Positions 45,031 through 56,900 of a stretch of DNA of 64,000 bases are shown piece by piece (positions within the stretch are counted from its first letter, which is position 1; each line of letters begins with the position of its first letter). Where the stretch lies: the NCBI GenBank assembly GCA_003013855.2, contig ML058588.1, positions 372,001 through 436,000 on the forward strand. The letters run 5' to 3'. This stretch comes from Liriodendron chinense. Taxonomy: Eukaryota; Streptophyta; Magnoliopsida; Magnoliales; Magnoliaceae. Under the pieces are notes generated by a model. It did not search any database. It was not told the DNA's origin and worked only from the letters and a program-made list of their open reading frames with translations. The translations under genes and the position numbers were made by a program.

Positions 45031-45996
45031 ATCAATTTAACTTTCATCCGCATAAAATATAAGAGCATGTTTGATTTCTATTTACATTATATAAATGCAA
45101 GCAATGACAGTTTGATAATGATATGTAATTCACGTACTATTGACAATGACAGTTTTTATTAAGCACTAAAATTGAGAAAAGTATAAATTTTTTGTAGGGC
45201 CCACTATGATACACTTAGTTTATCCACACCGTTCATCCATTTTGTAAGTTTGATAACAAATAAAATTATGGAAACATTACATTGGTTCACTAGAGCGTTA
45301 GATCTGCCTTATTTTTGGTCTCATACCACAACATGATCTGGTAAAAGGGATGAATGGCATAGATAGACAAATACTTCATGGTGAGCCCCACACAGATTTG
45401 CCCCACATAGCCTCAAGTAGACCTACTACAGGAAACAGTGGGAGTAATGATTTCCACCGTTGAAACCTTTCTAGGGCCCACATTAATGTTTATTTTTCAT
45501 CCAACCTGTTGATGAGATCACAAAGATTTAGATGAAGGGAAAGCACAAATATTTGCTTGATCTAGAGCTTTTGTAGCCCTTACAAAAATTTCAACGGTAG
45601 ATGTTTAAATGACCTTCATCAGCCGTGATTCCCTGCTGTGCGGTCTACCTGACCTTAATCAGTAGCCCGTGTGGGGACATCCATACATCCAGGGCACTGC
45701 GAATTTAATTTTTAGGATGTACGTACCCCATCCCTAAGTAGGGATTTATTTTGGACAATACAAATTGGGTGGGCTCCATAAGCACTGGAGCTTAGTGAGC
45801 CCCACAAAAAGTGGACATCGCACGGTTGGGGGCCCCATAGGCAGTGGAGCGAGGTGGGCCCCACGATTAAATGGTGAGAAGAGAGAGATAGGGAGAGAGA
45901 GGAAATGGAGGGAGAAGGAAGAGAGAGATGGTTACCGATGGCGGCGGCGGCATATGGAGCCTGGTGACTGAGAAGAGAGCCGGTCGCCGGAGGCGG

Positions 45997-46035
<39 letters not shown>

Positions 46036-46934
46036 GGTACTAGGAGTCAGGCGCGACTTAAAACATAAGACTTTTACCGACGAAAATTTTCGTCGGTAAT
46101 GGTGTTTTTAAATATATTCACCGACGACAAAACTTCGTCGGTGAAATCAATTTTACCAAAAGGCGGGAAGTTGCCCGGCTTTTACCGACGACACCACTTC
46201 GTCGACAATAGTTTATTAAACTATATTCTCGACGAAACAAATTCGTCGGTGAAATGAATTTCACCGATTTCACTAAAATGGTGAAGGTTTTGATCGACGA
46301 AGTAATTCGTCGGTAATAGTGTCTTAAAAATAAGTTTTTCGGCGAAAACAATTCGTCGGAGATGAATTTTTTCTTCTGCCGACGAATGTATTTGTCCGGA
46401 ATAAATGTTTTACCAACAAAAATAAAATATCGTCAGTAAAAGTATACTTTCCATCATTGTAAATGGTGGCGGGAACAAATATGGCGGTGATGAGAATGGG
46501 TAATGGTTTTTACCGACGAAATATTTATTTTGTCGGTAAAAATAGTGTTTACCGGCGAAGATTATTTCATCGGTAAAAATGTAATTTCTTGTAGTGGCTG
46601 AGTTTTTCGAGCTGACTTGGATTATGTCCAGCTCTATGTTTAAATTGAGTTAATGCACAACACTTGTATAATTGTTGAGTGCCTGCGTATTATAAATTAC
46701 TCTTCATCCGTTTATATGCTTTACGTTGGATCATTCATCTTTACTGGTTGTTACTTTGGGTATTTGAAGGGTTGGTAATTTCAATAACAAGTAGGAGTCC
46801 TGCCCTGTCTACGCTTAGGCGCACTACTAATATGGAATGTTGGTGCTAATATACAGAGATATAGCAGAAAATCCAAAATATAAAATCAGTAATAATAGAA
46901 GAAGAGTCTCCATAGTTATGGCACGTTACAATTA

Positions 46935-47836
46935 GGGGGTGTTTGGTGCATGGTAGTAGAAGGGATTAGATGGGATAGACTTTCTAATCCTACGTTTTAA
47001 TCCTATATGTGTGTTTAGTAAAGTACAGTGGTGGTGATCGTTCAAAGCTTTGAAAACCACACCTAATGCATTGAGGATTGAAGAGGATCTCATGTATCCA
47101 TTTCGGATTTGCAACATCCAGCGCCATATCATACAACGAACGTTCATCCAGGAAATTTTGGTGACGTATTGTGTGGCGTGCAACCATGACGAATGTGTTG
47201 TATCCACACCGTCCATCCATTTTACAATATCATTTTACCGCGTGTTCCCAAAAAAGAGATAGATCTGTTGATCAAGTGGACCACACCTCAAAAGACAGTG
47301 GAGATTTGATGTTTACCATTGAAAACGTCTTGGGGGCCACATAAGGTTTGGGTCAATCTGATGTTTGTTTTTTCCCTTAATCCAGATCTTTGTGACCTCA
47401 TGAACAGGTTGGATGACAAATAAACATCATGGTGGGCCCTATTATGGTTTCAACGGTTGGAATCATTGTTCCCGCTGCTTTATGTCGTGTGGTCCACTTG
47501 AGCTTTGGATCTACCACAATTTTTTTTTCTCACTCTCCAAATGGATGGACGATGTAGATATAACACATGCATAATAGTGGCGCTCATAGAACTTGGTGAC
47601 GTAAATACACCACAGAGGTAGCTGTGCCACACTCACGCAATCAGTTTTCAAAATCATCCAAACGGGTATCCTTATTAACTCAGGATCACATTCCTGAAAC
47701 CATACATTCCAAACAAAGAGGCGTGATTTAGTGTGTTATGTTGATCCACCGACAACCCCCGACACTACCTAATCATTACCTTCATTGCATTTCCATCCCA
47801 TGTAATCCCACTTAACTCCGTGCACCAAACACCCCC
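46935..47836. mobile_element. Tourist-like element (902 bp) with TTA TSD, containing a foldback insertion
   Basis: The perfect 16-bp TIR GGGGGTGTTTGGTGCA (46935-46950, inverted at 47821-47836) is flanked by TTA (46932-46934 and 47837-47839). About 47150-47640 is a foldback-core copy (GTGTTGTATCCACACCGTCC ... ATATAACACATGCATAATAG) that accounts for the unusual size. Confidence 0.85.
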
Positions 47837-48208
47837 TTACGATTTTAAAGACAAATTTCTCCCCATAGGAAGGAGATCCCTGATATACTGGGTCCCAGCA
47901 AGTCTACCCTCGGGATATAATAACTTTCCACCAAGATGAATAGCTTTGATTAGATACACTTACGATCTTAGACGCACGAACCCAAGAAAGATCGAACTGA
48001 TTTGCTCAAAAAGAAGTTGCATATGTGGTATTTGTTTGGTTAAAAGCAAAGTTTAATTTTAGTTGTCCAGGTTGGACATGTGCTATATATCAACTTCTAA
48101 TTATTATTTTTTATTTTTTTTATAGAACTAAAAAAAGTGAAAACAACTATCTTTAAAATCTTTTGATTTACCAAAAGTACAAATGTAATTATAGCTTTTC
48201 ACTCGTGC

Positions 48209-48211
<3 letters not shown>

Positions 48212-48240
<29 letters not shown>
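48212..48240. repeat. G(29) homopolymer
   Basis: Twenty-nine consecutive G. The length is unreliable. Confidence 0.95.
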
Positions 48241-48242
<2 letters not shown>

Positions 48243-48297
48243 CACTTTGAAAATAGAGCGAAATTCAAATTCCAAAGATATGTTTCGAAGCCAAAAT

Positions 48298-48740
48298 TTC
48301 ATGGGCCCCACCATGATGTATTTGTTATATACATGCCGTCCTTTTTTTTTTTTTCATATCATTTCCGGGCATGAGCCAAAAAATGAGGCATATCCAAAGC
48401 TTAAGTGGACCACACCATATAAAACAATGGGGATTAAACGATAACCATTGAAAATTTCTTGGGGGCCATGGAAGTTTTGGATCAAGCTGATATTTGTGTT
48501 TTCTCTTCATCCATGTCTATGTGGCCTTATGAATAGGTGGAATCTCAAATAAACATTATGATAGGCCCAATGTAGCTTTCAATGGCAAGTATCATTATTC
48601 CCACAATTTCTTATGGTGTGGTCTACTGAGTTTTGGATATGCCACAATTTTTTGGCTCATGTTGTAAAATGATTTGAAAAAATGAGTGGGCAACATGGAT
48701 ATAACTCATACATCATAGTAGGGCCCGTAGAATTTTGCCA
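48298..48740. mobile_element. Foldback element G
   Basis: Left arm TCATGGGCCCCACCATGATG and right arm CATCATAGTAGGGCCC enclose the common core. Outer ends and TSD are not resolved. Confidence 0.65.
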
Positions 48741-48744
48741 CCTA

Positions 48745-50790
48745 TTATTTTAGAGTCTCGTTTTTCGAGTTAAGATATACCCCGACCCATTTAAACTCGA
48801 CTCAGACTTGACCCATTTGTTAAATGGTATGGATCTAGATCTAAGAAAAGACTCAATTGTTAAATGGGTCGGGATCTGGTTTCATTTATATTAGACCCAA
48901 CTTGAACCCATTTAGTAAATGGATGAGTTTGGTCTACGTTGTAAGGGATCCATCCAGACCTGGACTCGTCAAAACCCAATTTAAACCCGATAAAAATGCT
49001 TGCATACATCCTTGGCATTGATTAATTTTGATATAAAATCAAGGTGACCCAAACTTGTTAGATCCGACCAGACCCATTTATAAGTGGGTCTAGTTCAGGG
49101 TCTGGGTATCTCTTAACCAAACTAGTTAGACCAGGCCCATTTATAAATGGGTCTGTGTGGATCTCCCTCTACTAGACCCAGACCCAATGGGCCTGATGGG
49201 GTTTACTCAAATTCGCTCATTTAGTAAAATAGTCTGGTTCTAAAATTTGGACCGAAACTCTTCTAGCAAATGGACGAATATGGTTTTGGCTAAACCCACC
49301 CCAAACCCGCCCATTTCCAGCCTTAGCCACAACAAATTGTCAAATGCAATATTCGTGCCACATGTGCCACCATAGATCGTCAAACGTCTCACATAAGCCA
49401 CCTGTGTGGTCATATTATTTTACGTGCTATACACAATATTACATGTGCTAAGTTGAATATGTACATGCGCCTTAAGTGCTAAAAAAATCCTTATTTTAAA
49501 GTATATGACAAACAACACTAAAATATATAGTACTTCAGGACGTCTATACCCAGATGGCTTGCGTTTGTTAAACATAACCCAAATAGCTTATCCAGGATTG
49601 AACCTTGCCTAAAACCAAATGACCACAAATGGGTTAATCGGCCACTGATCTAGTGGACCAGGTTCAACTCAAACCTAGGTCTCAACCCACACCTCGGGTC
49701 CATTAGTGTGGATCCGGGTCCGGGAGTTGGGATCCGATCAATAAAAGTCAGATCTGGGTCGATCTTGATCCAACCTAGCCCTGACCCAATTACAGCCCCA
49801 ACATGATGGGCCACTTGAGAAGGTAAGGCAGTTATCTGTACACGCAAGGCTGGGAAGTTATTTGTAAGCTCACATGCACATCTACACGCAGCTGAAGCGC
49901 GTGTACATGCATCCTACCGTATGCTAATAGGGGCCACACACATTGAAATGAGGTTTCACTTTGTTTAATTAAAGTCAACCTTCTCATGTAGGTACACAGA
50001 GAGAGAGAGAGAAAGAGAGAGAATCAATGTCTACACGCAACGGAAACAAGTTGATCTGTCACTTTTGTAGGACATCCAAGCCGCACATCCGGTGGGACCC
50101 ATGGTGAATATGACACGGTCCATAAATCAGGCTGATTGAATCATCAGGTGAGAAGCAAAGGCAAAAGCATATATCAGATGGTTTTAGAAAACATTACCAA
50201 CGGTCCATATCCTTCATATACGTGTGATCGGCCCCAATGAATGGACCATGTTGATTTCTGACCTACCATCTGATGCATGGTTCGGATTTCTCGTACATGT
50301 GTCAGGATGGCACTTATGTTCCGCGTGTAGAGATGCATGTAGGATTATCAACACTACATTTTCAATGCAATGTTGTAATAAGATGCAAAGCTACACTGGG
50401 TTAAGCTCTTAAATGATGGCGACCCTTTCAAGTATACACATACCATAGTTCTGTGGCAATCCAGACCGTGCAAATCCTCAAACACCCATGGATGGAGGAT
50501 GCTTGAAAGGATTACACTGAGAAGATGATGTAACCATCTGATTTTTCCCTTCGAATTTGGGTCATTCGCAACATTGCTTCTAGCCATCCATTTGATAAGG
50601 GTGGTTAGTATGTCTTGATCTGCGATGTGTCCCACAATTTGGATGGTCTAGATCATAACGATTACATGAGTTCCAGTTTTAAGGGGATGCATCACCACCA
50701 GTTTCAAAATGGTGGTGAACTATCACATCAATCCAGGCCCCCACCAGCGTTTTGTTTTGTTGTTTTCTATATGGAGGTAGGAGGGAAGAT
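48745..50790. other. Intergenic DNA with ACCCA/GGGTC-rich repeat
   Basis: 48760-49330 and 49630-49800 are dominated by ACCCATTTA/GGGTCTGG motifs of the type found in plant hAT-like MITEs (end-like ATTACAGCCCCAA near 49790). 50000-50024 is a short GA repeat. 50440-50720 resembles the repeat near 38995-39240. No gene is supported before the NPF promoter. Confidence 0.5.
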
Positions 50791-50803
50791 ACCATTTTCT
50801 CTC

Positions 50804-50810
50804 TATATAA
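50804..50810 (+). promoter_or_regulatory. TATA box of the NPF gene
   Basis: TATATAA lies 93 bp upstream of the proposed start codon (50903). This would place the transcription start near 50835 and give a 5' UTR of about 70 nt. Confidence 0.6.
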
Positions 50811-50902
50811 ACTATGGGCATTTGATATGAAAGAATGCAAGTCTCAAACCAGCGCAGCATCTCATTGCTAAGGTCTTCTTTCGATAGAAGAAGTTGAGAA
50901 AA

Positions 50903-53900
50903 ATGGTATGGTCCTCTCAAAATTTGGGTTCTTCTCTTTTATTCCAAATTTAACCCCCAAAGCTAACTTCAGTCTTTCTTGTGTTCAGGGCATCTTCAAG
51001 GATGGAAAATCCAACTCTCTACAACAACAGAAGCTTGGAGGAACCAGAGCTGCTTTTTTTGTCTATGGTCATTTCTTATGCTTCATGATCAAATTAGTGC
51101 CCACCATTCTGTGCTATCGTCATGTGGGGCCCCACATGTAGAGATGTTTAAGGGATCTGGACCGTCCATCTAACAGGAGGCACCATTGATGGGAAATGGT
51201 CCGAAAGTCGTATTGCATGGATAGTCCTGTAATTCGTTTCGTGAAGTTGAATGCAGACCGTCGGATGAAAAAATTGTCATGGGTCTGCATTCGACTCATC
51301 GATCAATGGTTAAGACCCATCCATGAAGAAAATAAACCGTACGTTCTGATTATTGTTTCATCTCTATATGTGGGTCCCATTGGGGTGATGTTTTGTAATT
51401 TTCCTGACTTGGGTTTGTGTTATTTTGGTCCATGCAGCTATGGAAGGACTTGAGAACATGGCATTCATATCAAATGCTGTGAGCCTGGTGACTTACTTCA
51501 ATGGCTACATGAACTTTGGCCTGACTAAGTCAGCCACCACACTCACGAACTTCTTGGGGACATCATTTCTCTTGGCACTCTTTGGAGGGTTCATCTCAGA
51601 CACATATCTGTCCAGATTCAAGACATGTGTCCTCTTCGGATGCATCGAACTCATGGTGAGTTTTTACACGTTTGATTCATCGCTATTGCTCTTGGGCCTG
51701 TTTGGATGTACCCAAAATGAGAATGGTGTGGAATGAGGCTTTGGCTCAAGTGAATTTTGAGATGTCGGGGCCGTTTGGCTAGGGACTCCAACACTAGCCA
51801 GCTAGCTGATGTCGAAGCTTCGTGGGCCCCATCCATGATGTATGTGTTTTATCCACACCGTCCATCAAAATTTTTAAGCTCATTTTAGGGTGTGGGCCAA
51901 AATTGAGGAAGATCAAATTATTAGATGGACCACATCACAGGAAAAGTGGGGATTGAATGCTTACCGTTGAAAAATTTTTGGGGACCACGAAAGTTTTGGA
52001 TCAAGCTGATATTTGTGTTTTCCCTTCATCCAGGTCTGTGTGACCTTATCAACAGGTTGGATGAAAAATAAACATTACAATGGGCTCTAGGAAGTTTTTA
52101 GTGGTGGTCATTCATTCAACACTGTTTTCTGTGGTGTGGTCCACCTGAGATTTTGATTTATCTCATTTTTGGTATCATCCACTAAAATTATATGTAGAAA
52201 TGGATGGACTGTGTGGATAAAACATATACGTTATGGTGGGTCCCACAAAGCTTTGAAACCAGCTAGCTGGCTGTTGTTGGGGTCACTAGCGAAACCCATC
52301 ATCCGTCTTTGTGGGACGAGATAAAAAAAACAAAGCCCCGTATCATAATGAGTGGTGCAGGCGCCTGTACGAGATTGGTTCTCTTCTTTAAAAACCTGAT
52401 CGAAAAATCGACAGCGATGGTTCTGACCTCTTCACATTGCATTCTCATTCGAAAGCAGGGAGACCCATGTCTCACATCATAACATGTCTACATCCAATGA
52501 TACCATGCATTGGAGCCACCATGCATTCGAGCTGTGTGGGGCCCACCTGTGATGTGTAAGTGGAATCAAGACTATCCATCATGACTCTCATGTTCACCGT
52601 ACATTTAAAAAATCACCCTGATATAAAAGGACCCCCACAAGGAACAATGTATGAAGATGCCCAAAACTCATATATCCACATGGTGTGGCCCACCTGAGTT
52701 TTGATGTGTCCCTTCATCTTGGTGGGCCAACCTAATGAATTTTTGGAATGAATATTCACAACCCTATGGAACCCATATTCTAGAAGTTTCTATAGTCCCC
52801 ACTGTTTCCTTTGGTGTGGCCCACCAGAGTTAGAGATCAGTGTGGGCCCCACAAAGCTTATTTTATGTAATTACCATGTGATTGGAACATATCCTATCAT
52901 TCCCCATCATGCTATCATGTTTTCTATGGTTCCCCTATTCTCCTTGATTTCTCAAAAAAAATGACTAAAATACATGTGGTTGACTGAGGAATAAACAAAT
53001 CCCAACCATAAAATAATTACAAATTAAATAATACTTAAAATATTGTCCTAAAGTCTACAAGCCGTTAACCTTTTAATAGATGTTCCAATCATGTATGAGA
53101 TTAAACGGTCCAGTTGGAGTTAATACTTTTATTTTTGGTAGGTTAGTTGGAATCTAATGCATGATCTTAGCATTTCATGCATGGTACCTTCCATTGATTT
53201 TGTTCTTATTGTTGCTTTCTAATAGATGAGAAATTACATGGTGCTCTCAAATAGGCCTGGGAACAATGGGTCTTATTGAACCGTGTTCGTGTTGTGTTGT
53301 ATTTGTGTCGTGTTAAAAATTTGCTCACTCAAACTTGGCCCATTAACTAACGGGTAGAAATCTAGAAACCCATACTCATTCATTAATTTAACCGGTTACT
53401 CGTAACCTAACCCGTTTAACCCGTCAGGCCAATTTACTCATCAGATGGCCACACTGTTGATGAGGACAACTCACAGTCTAACCTACCATACAACAGTGGT
53501 CCACCTAGTGGGCCCATTCTATCACCAGAAACAATAAAATTCACTCGTGAGACGAGAATGTACATTGCAATATTGCATATGGTGGAGTGCCAGATTCATA
53601 GGTGGGCCATGATTTGATTATCTAGACCATTATGTTAACGGGTTAAATGGGTTCATGGGTGAAATACTGACCCAACCCAACGGGTCTTAATGGGTCAACC
53701 TGTTAGTGACCCAACGTGATAAAGCTGAACCTGAACACTGATTTTTTCGTAACAGGGTTCCGTGGATTTTTGTCGGGCCTACTCTCAAAGCACCTTAAGT
53801 TGTAGTGCGCTTCTAGTTGTATAGGGACACTTGGATGGTCCGATCCATCGATCTGGACCTTTCATAAGGTCAAGTACGCATTGATGGGCTCTGATACAAA

Positions 53901-56900
53901 AAAAAGAAAAAGAAAAAGAAGAGCGGTCAAGATCATGTATGTGAGAGATGGACCCAATCAACAATCTGAGCCAACTATTTCTTGGGAATCATCATCATTC
54001 CTTTATTGTCCTCAACCTCCCCTTTTATTGGACAATCCTAGCCATTCCATCCGATGGATGGGATTTTTTTCCTGGTAGACTATGAAATGTTTGCGTCACT
54101 TGATGGACGGCTCGGATCAATCAAATTTGACTGTCCAAGTATCCTGATGCAACTAGGAGCACTATAACTTAGGGCAGTGGAATATTTCTCCTTTAGATTA
54201 TTATAATAAGTTAGTGCTTTAGTAATCAGTACAAAATTATTAATCTTTTGTAGATAAAACTTTGATACTCTGGCAGAGTAGGATGGATCATACGCAGGCA
54301 CTCAAACATTACTTAGAAATTGAGTATGTGGCATACAATTAATTCATGTTAAATCGTCCAAATTATGGGTACCAGTTTAGATGTATCCTGAACCAAAAAT
54401 CATTATTTGATTATGGACTATCAGATTGGTGGACATTGATTGGACGGTTAAAAACGAATAACATCCAATGGTTGTTTTTCAACAAATATGTGTCCAAGAA
54501 TCAAAGGTCAGGATTGTTCAATTAATCTGATTTTTGGACTGTAAATTAGCCACAGTGGGTTCTATAATTTAGTCGGTTTAATTCAAGTTCATATATGCCA
54601 TGCATACCATATCTAAGTGGCCGCGTATGAGGCTTGATAGTCTGCCAGAGTATCAAACAACTTCTCTATCTTCAAGATGGGGCCCACCTAGTCGGCGGCT
54701 TGGACATTGTACCTGTCTGCCATGCTGGCACATGCTGTTGCGTGTAGATGCTATCCCTTGTACATGCGTGTGGGATTAGCAAACTTCTGGTGGGCCATTT
54801 TGGATATACATACACCCAAATTCTGCTAGATGAAAAACAATCCCAACCCTTAAAAATGTAATCAACCTAATTAAGGTGGAAAATACAGCAACGGTTCAGA
54901 TTCAACGAAAATGGCCAAATATTCCATGGCTAGGATCTTCCATTCTGGAAGATTTCTGTTGCATGGTCCAACCAGGGTGAGGCCCATTTTATTAACGGTG
55001 GATCATTTCAATCATGGGCCCCACTCTTACAAACTGAAAACCCGAACATACTCTACAGGCCCCACTAGTGCTGATGTGGCAAACAGTTGCAAGATTCAAA
55101 CCGTCTATCAGGTGGTCCCTATTTCGATGGCCCAACGATCAGGATGGTCCATTCATCAAGTGGACCATCCTCTATGCAACAACTGATTGGATAGAAAAAT
55201 TGGCCGTCCATCTGTTTCAAACACTGTGGTCCACCTGAGTCGACTGGCCTAATTTTTGGGCGAATGCACCAACACCGTGGGACCAGCTCGATGGACAGCT
55301 TGCATATTGCGGGCTTGTTTCCGTCAGTAGGGCTGTCAATGGCCCGACGGACCGGGCCGAGTCTTGGGCTGTATCTAAGATCTCATAAGCCCATCTAGAG
55401 CCTGGCCCACTGGGAGTTCCAATGGCAATTTGGTCATATGGATAGGCTTGGGCCTAGGATTTACATTGCAGGCCCGTTTTGACAGAAATCGGCCCGGCCC
55501 ATCGACAGCGCTACAAGTCAGCTTCTAATACATTTAAACACGGTTTATCTGGCTTTATATTGGGTCCATTTTTTCTCTAGGGGTATGCTCTATTAACCGT
55601 CCAGGCCCACTTCGACATCTTCCGGCCCACTCCATGCAAAGGCGTGGCGCTACTCGGCGACGGCCAATGCGAGCCGGCGAAGGTGGGCCAGGTCGCGATC
55701 CTGTACTCTGGATTGTACCTCGTGGCGCTGGGAACAAGTGGGGTCAAGGCTGCATTGCCGTCACTCGGGGCGGACCAGTTCGACGAGACGGACCCAAAGG
55801 AAAAGGCCCACCTCTCGAGCTTCTTCAATTGGTTCCTCTTTAGCCTGACCATTGGAGCGTCGCTTGGGGTGACGTTCGTGGTGTGGATCAGCTCCAATCA
55901 GGGGTGGGACTGGGGGTTTGGTGTGTGCACCGTCGCGGTCTTCTTCGCCATCGTGTTCATCTACATGGGAAGGTCCACTTATCGGAACAATGTCCCAGGA
56001 GGCGGGTCCATCCTTCGGGTCCTACAGGTGTGGACCACATCCATGGCTAGCCCCTACCAGGGTGGGCCCATTTATTTTTCAAACTGATATCAGGTTGGGT
56101 CCTGAATAGGGCTGTCGACAGTCGGGATGGCCCGCCGAGCTTTCGGGTCTGGCCTGCTTCAGTATCGCTTGGGGTGGAACATTAGGCCCAAGCCTAAATT
56201 TAAGCCTGTTCATTAATCGGGCCGGGCTCAATGAACAGCCCAGATCTTGCAAGGGCAATTTTGTCATTTATCATGCATGATGTGGCCCACCTAATGAAGA
56301 GCCCAGATCTTGCAAAAAAGGAGTGGCTGGGCTCGGGCTCAGGCCCAAAACTGTCTCAGGGCCGTCCATATTCATCAAGGATTTAATATGTGGTCCTGAC
56401 TTGGACAGACCTTGGCCCAGCACGGATCCGGTCCATTGACAACCCTAGGGCTAGGTGAGGAAATCTGGGCTGTCGATTTGCTTAGCCTGGGTTGGTTTGG
56501 CCCTGATTCCGGTGGGCCAGGCCTGTCAAGTCCGGCCGCCCGGACCACTGATAACCCTACCTATAAATGATGGTGCACTGCATGTAATGTGCCGCTATAG
56601 GAGTATTGAACAAGATAATGATGATTTGAGAAGATCTACACCGTTGATTTATCATTAAAGAAGTTATTTATTATGATCAGGTATTAGCGGCCGCCGCTCG
56701 GAACTGGAGACTACCGGTACCGGAATCTGCAGATGAACTGCATGAGTTGCATGACAAAGAAACAGGAATCCAGATTGAAATTCTTCAAAGAACTAATCAA
56801 TTCAGGTATGAGTTCCAATAGCAATTAATCATCTCTACTTACAACCGTTGAAATGATTCCTTTTATTTTGCCCATATGCAATGATCAAGATGCAAGAAGG

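Larger units (their letters stand above)
41246..46596 (-). mobile_element. CACTA (En/Spm) transposon, 5.35 kb, TSD GCT
   Basis: Begins CACTATAGGAAATT and ends AATTTCTTGTAGTG (12 of 14 inverted matches), flanked by GCT at 41243-41245 and 46597-46599. Both subterminal zones (about 41265-41765 and 46070-46590) carry many copies of ACCGACGA/TCGTCGGT, the expected transposase-binding array. A TNPA-like gene in minus orientation (42012-43585) is broken. A GC-rich CT/GGC leader near 45900-46030 is where its 5' region would lie. No TNPD-type DDE transposase was recognised, so the copy is non-autonomous. Confidence 0.92.
40334..46637. mobile_element. Degenerate hAT-type MITE enlarged by nested insertions
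   Basis: Left end AAAGTTGTATACGAGCTGAG, right end (other strand) ATAGAGCTGGACATAATCC, resembling the TAGAGTTGTACACGAGTC ends of the 562-1326 element. Flanks are ATTTAAAT (40326-40333) and GTTTAAAT (46638-46645), 7 of 8 identical. The remaining original body (about 0.7 kb) is rich in GAGCTTGG/CCAAGC motifs. It contains a foldback remnant (40595-41040) and a CACTA element (41246-46596). Confidence 0.6.

Noticed and set aside
51775..52310. 9-bp TSD for foldback element H
   Set aside because: Flanks (GTCGGGGCC versus CCATCATCC) do not match; the boundary may be wrong or the element old.
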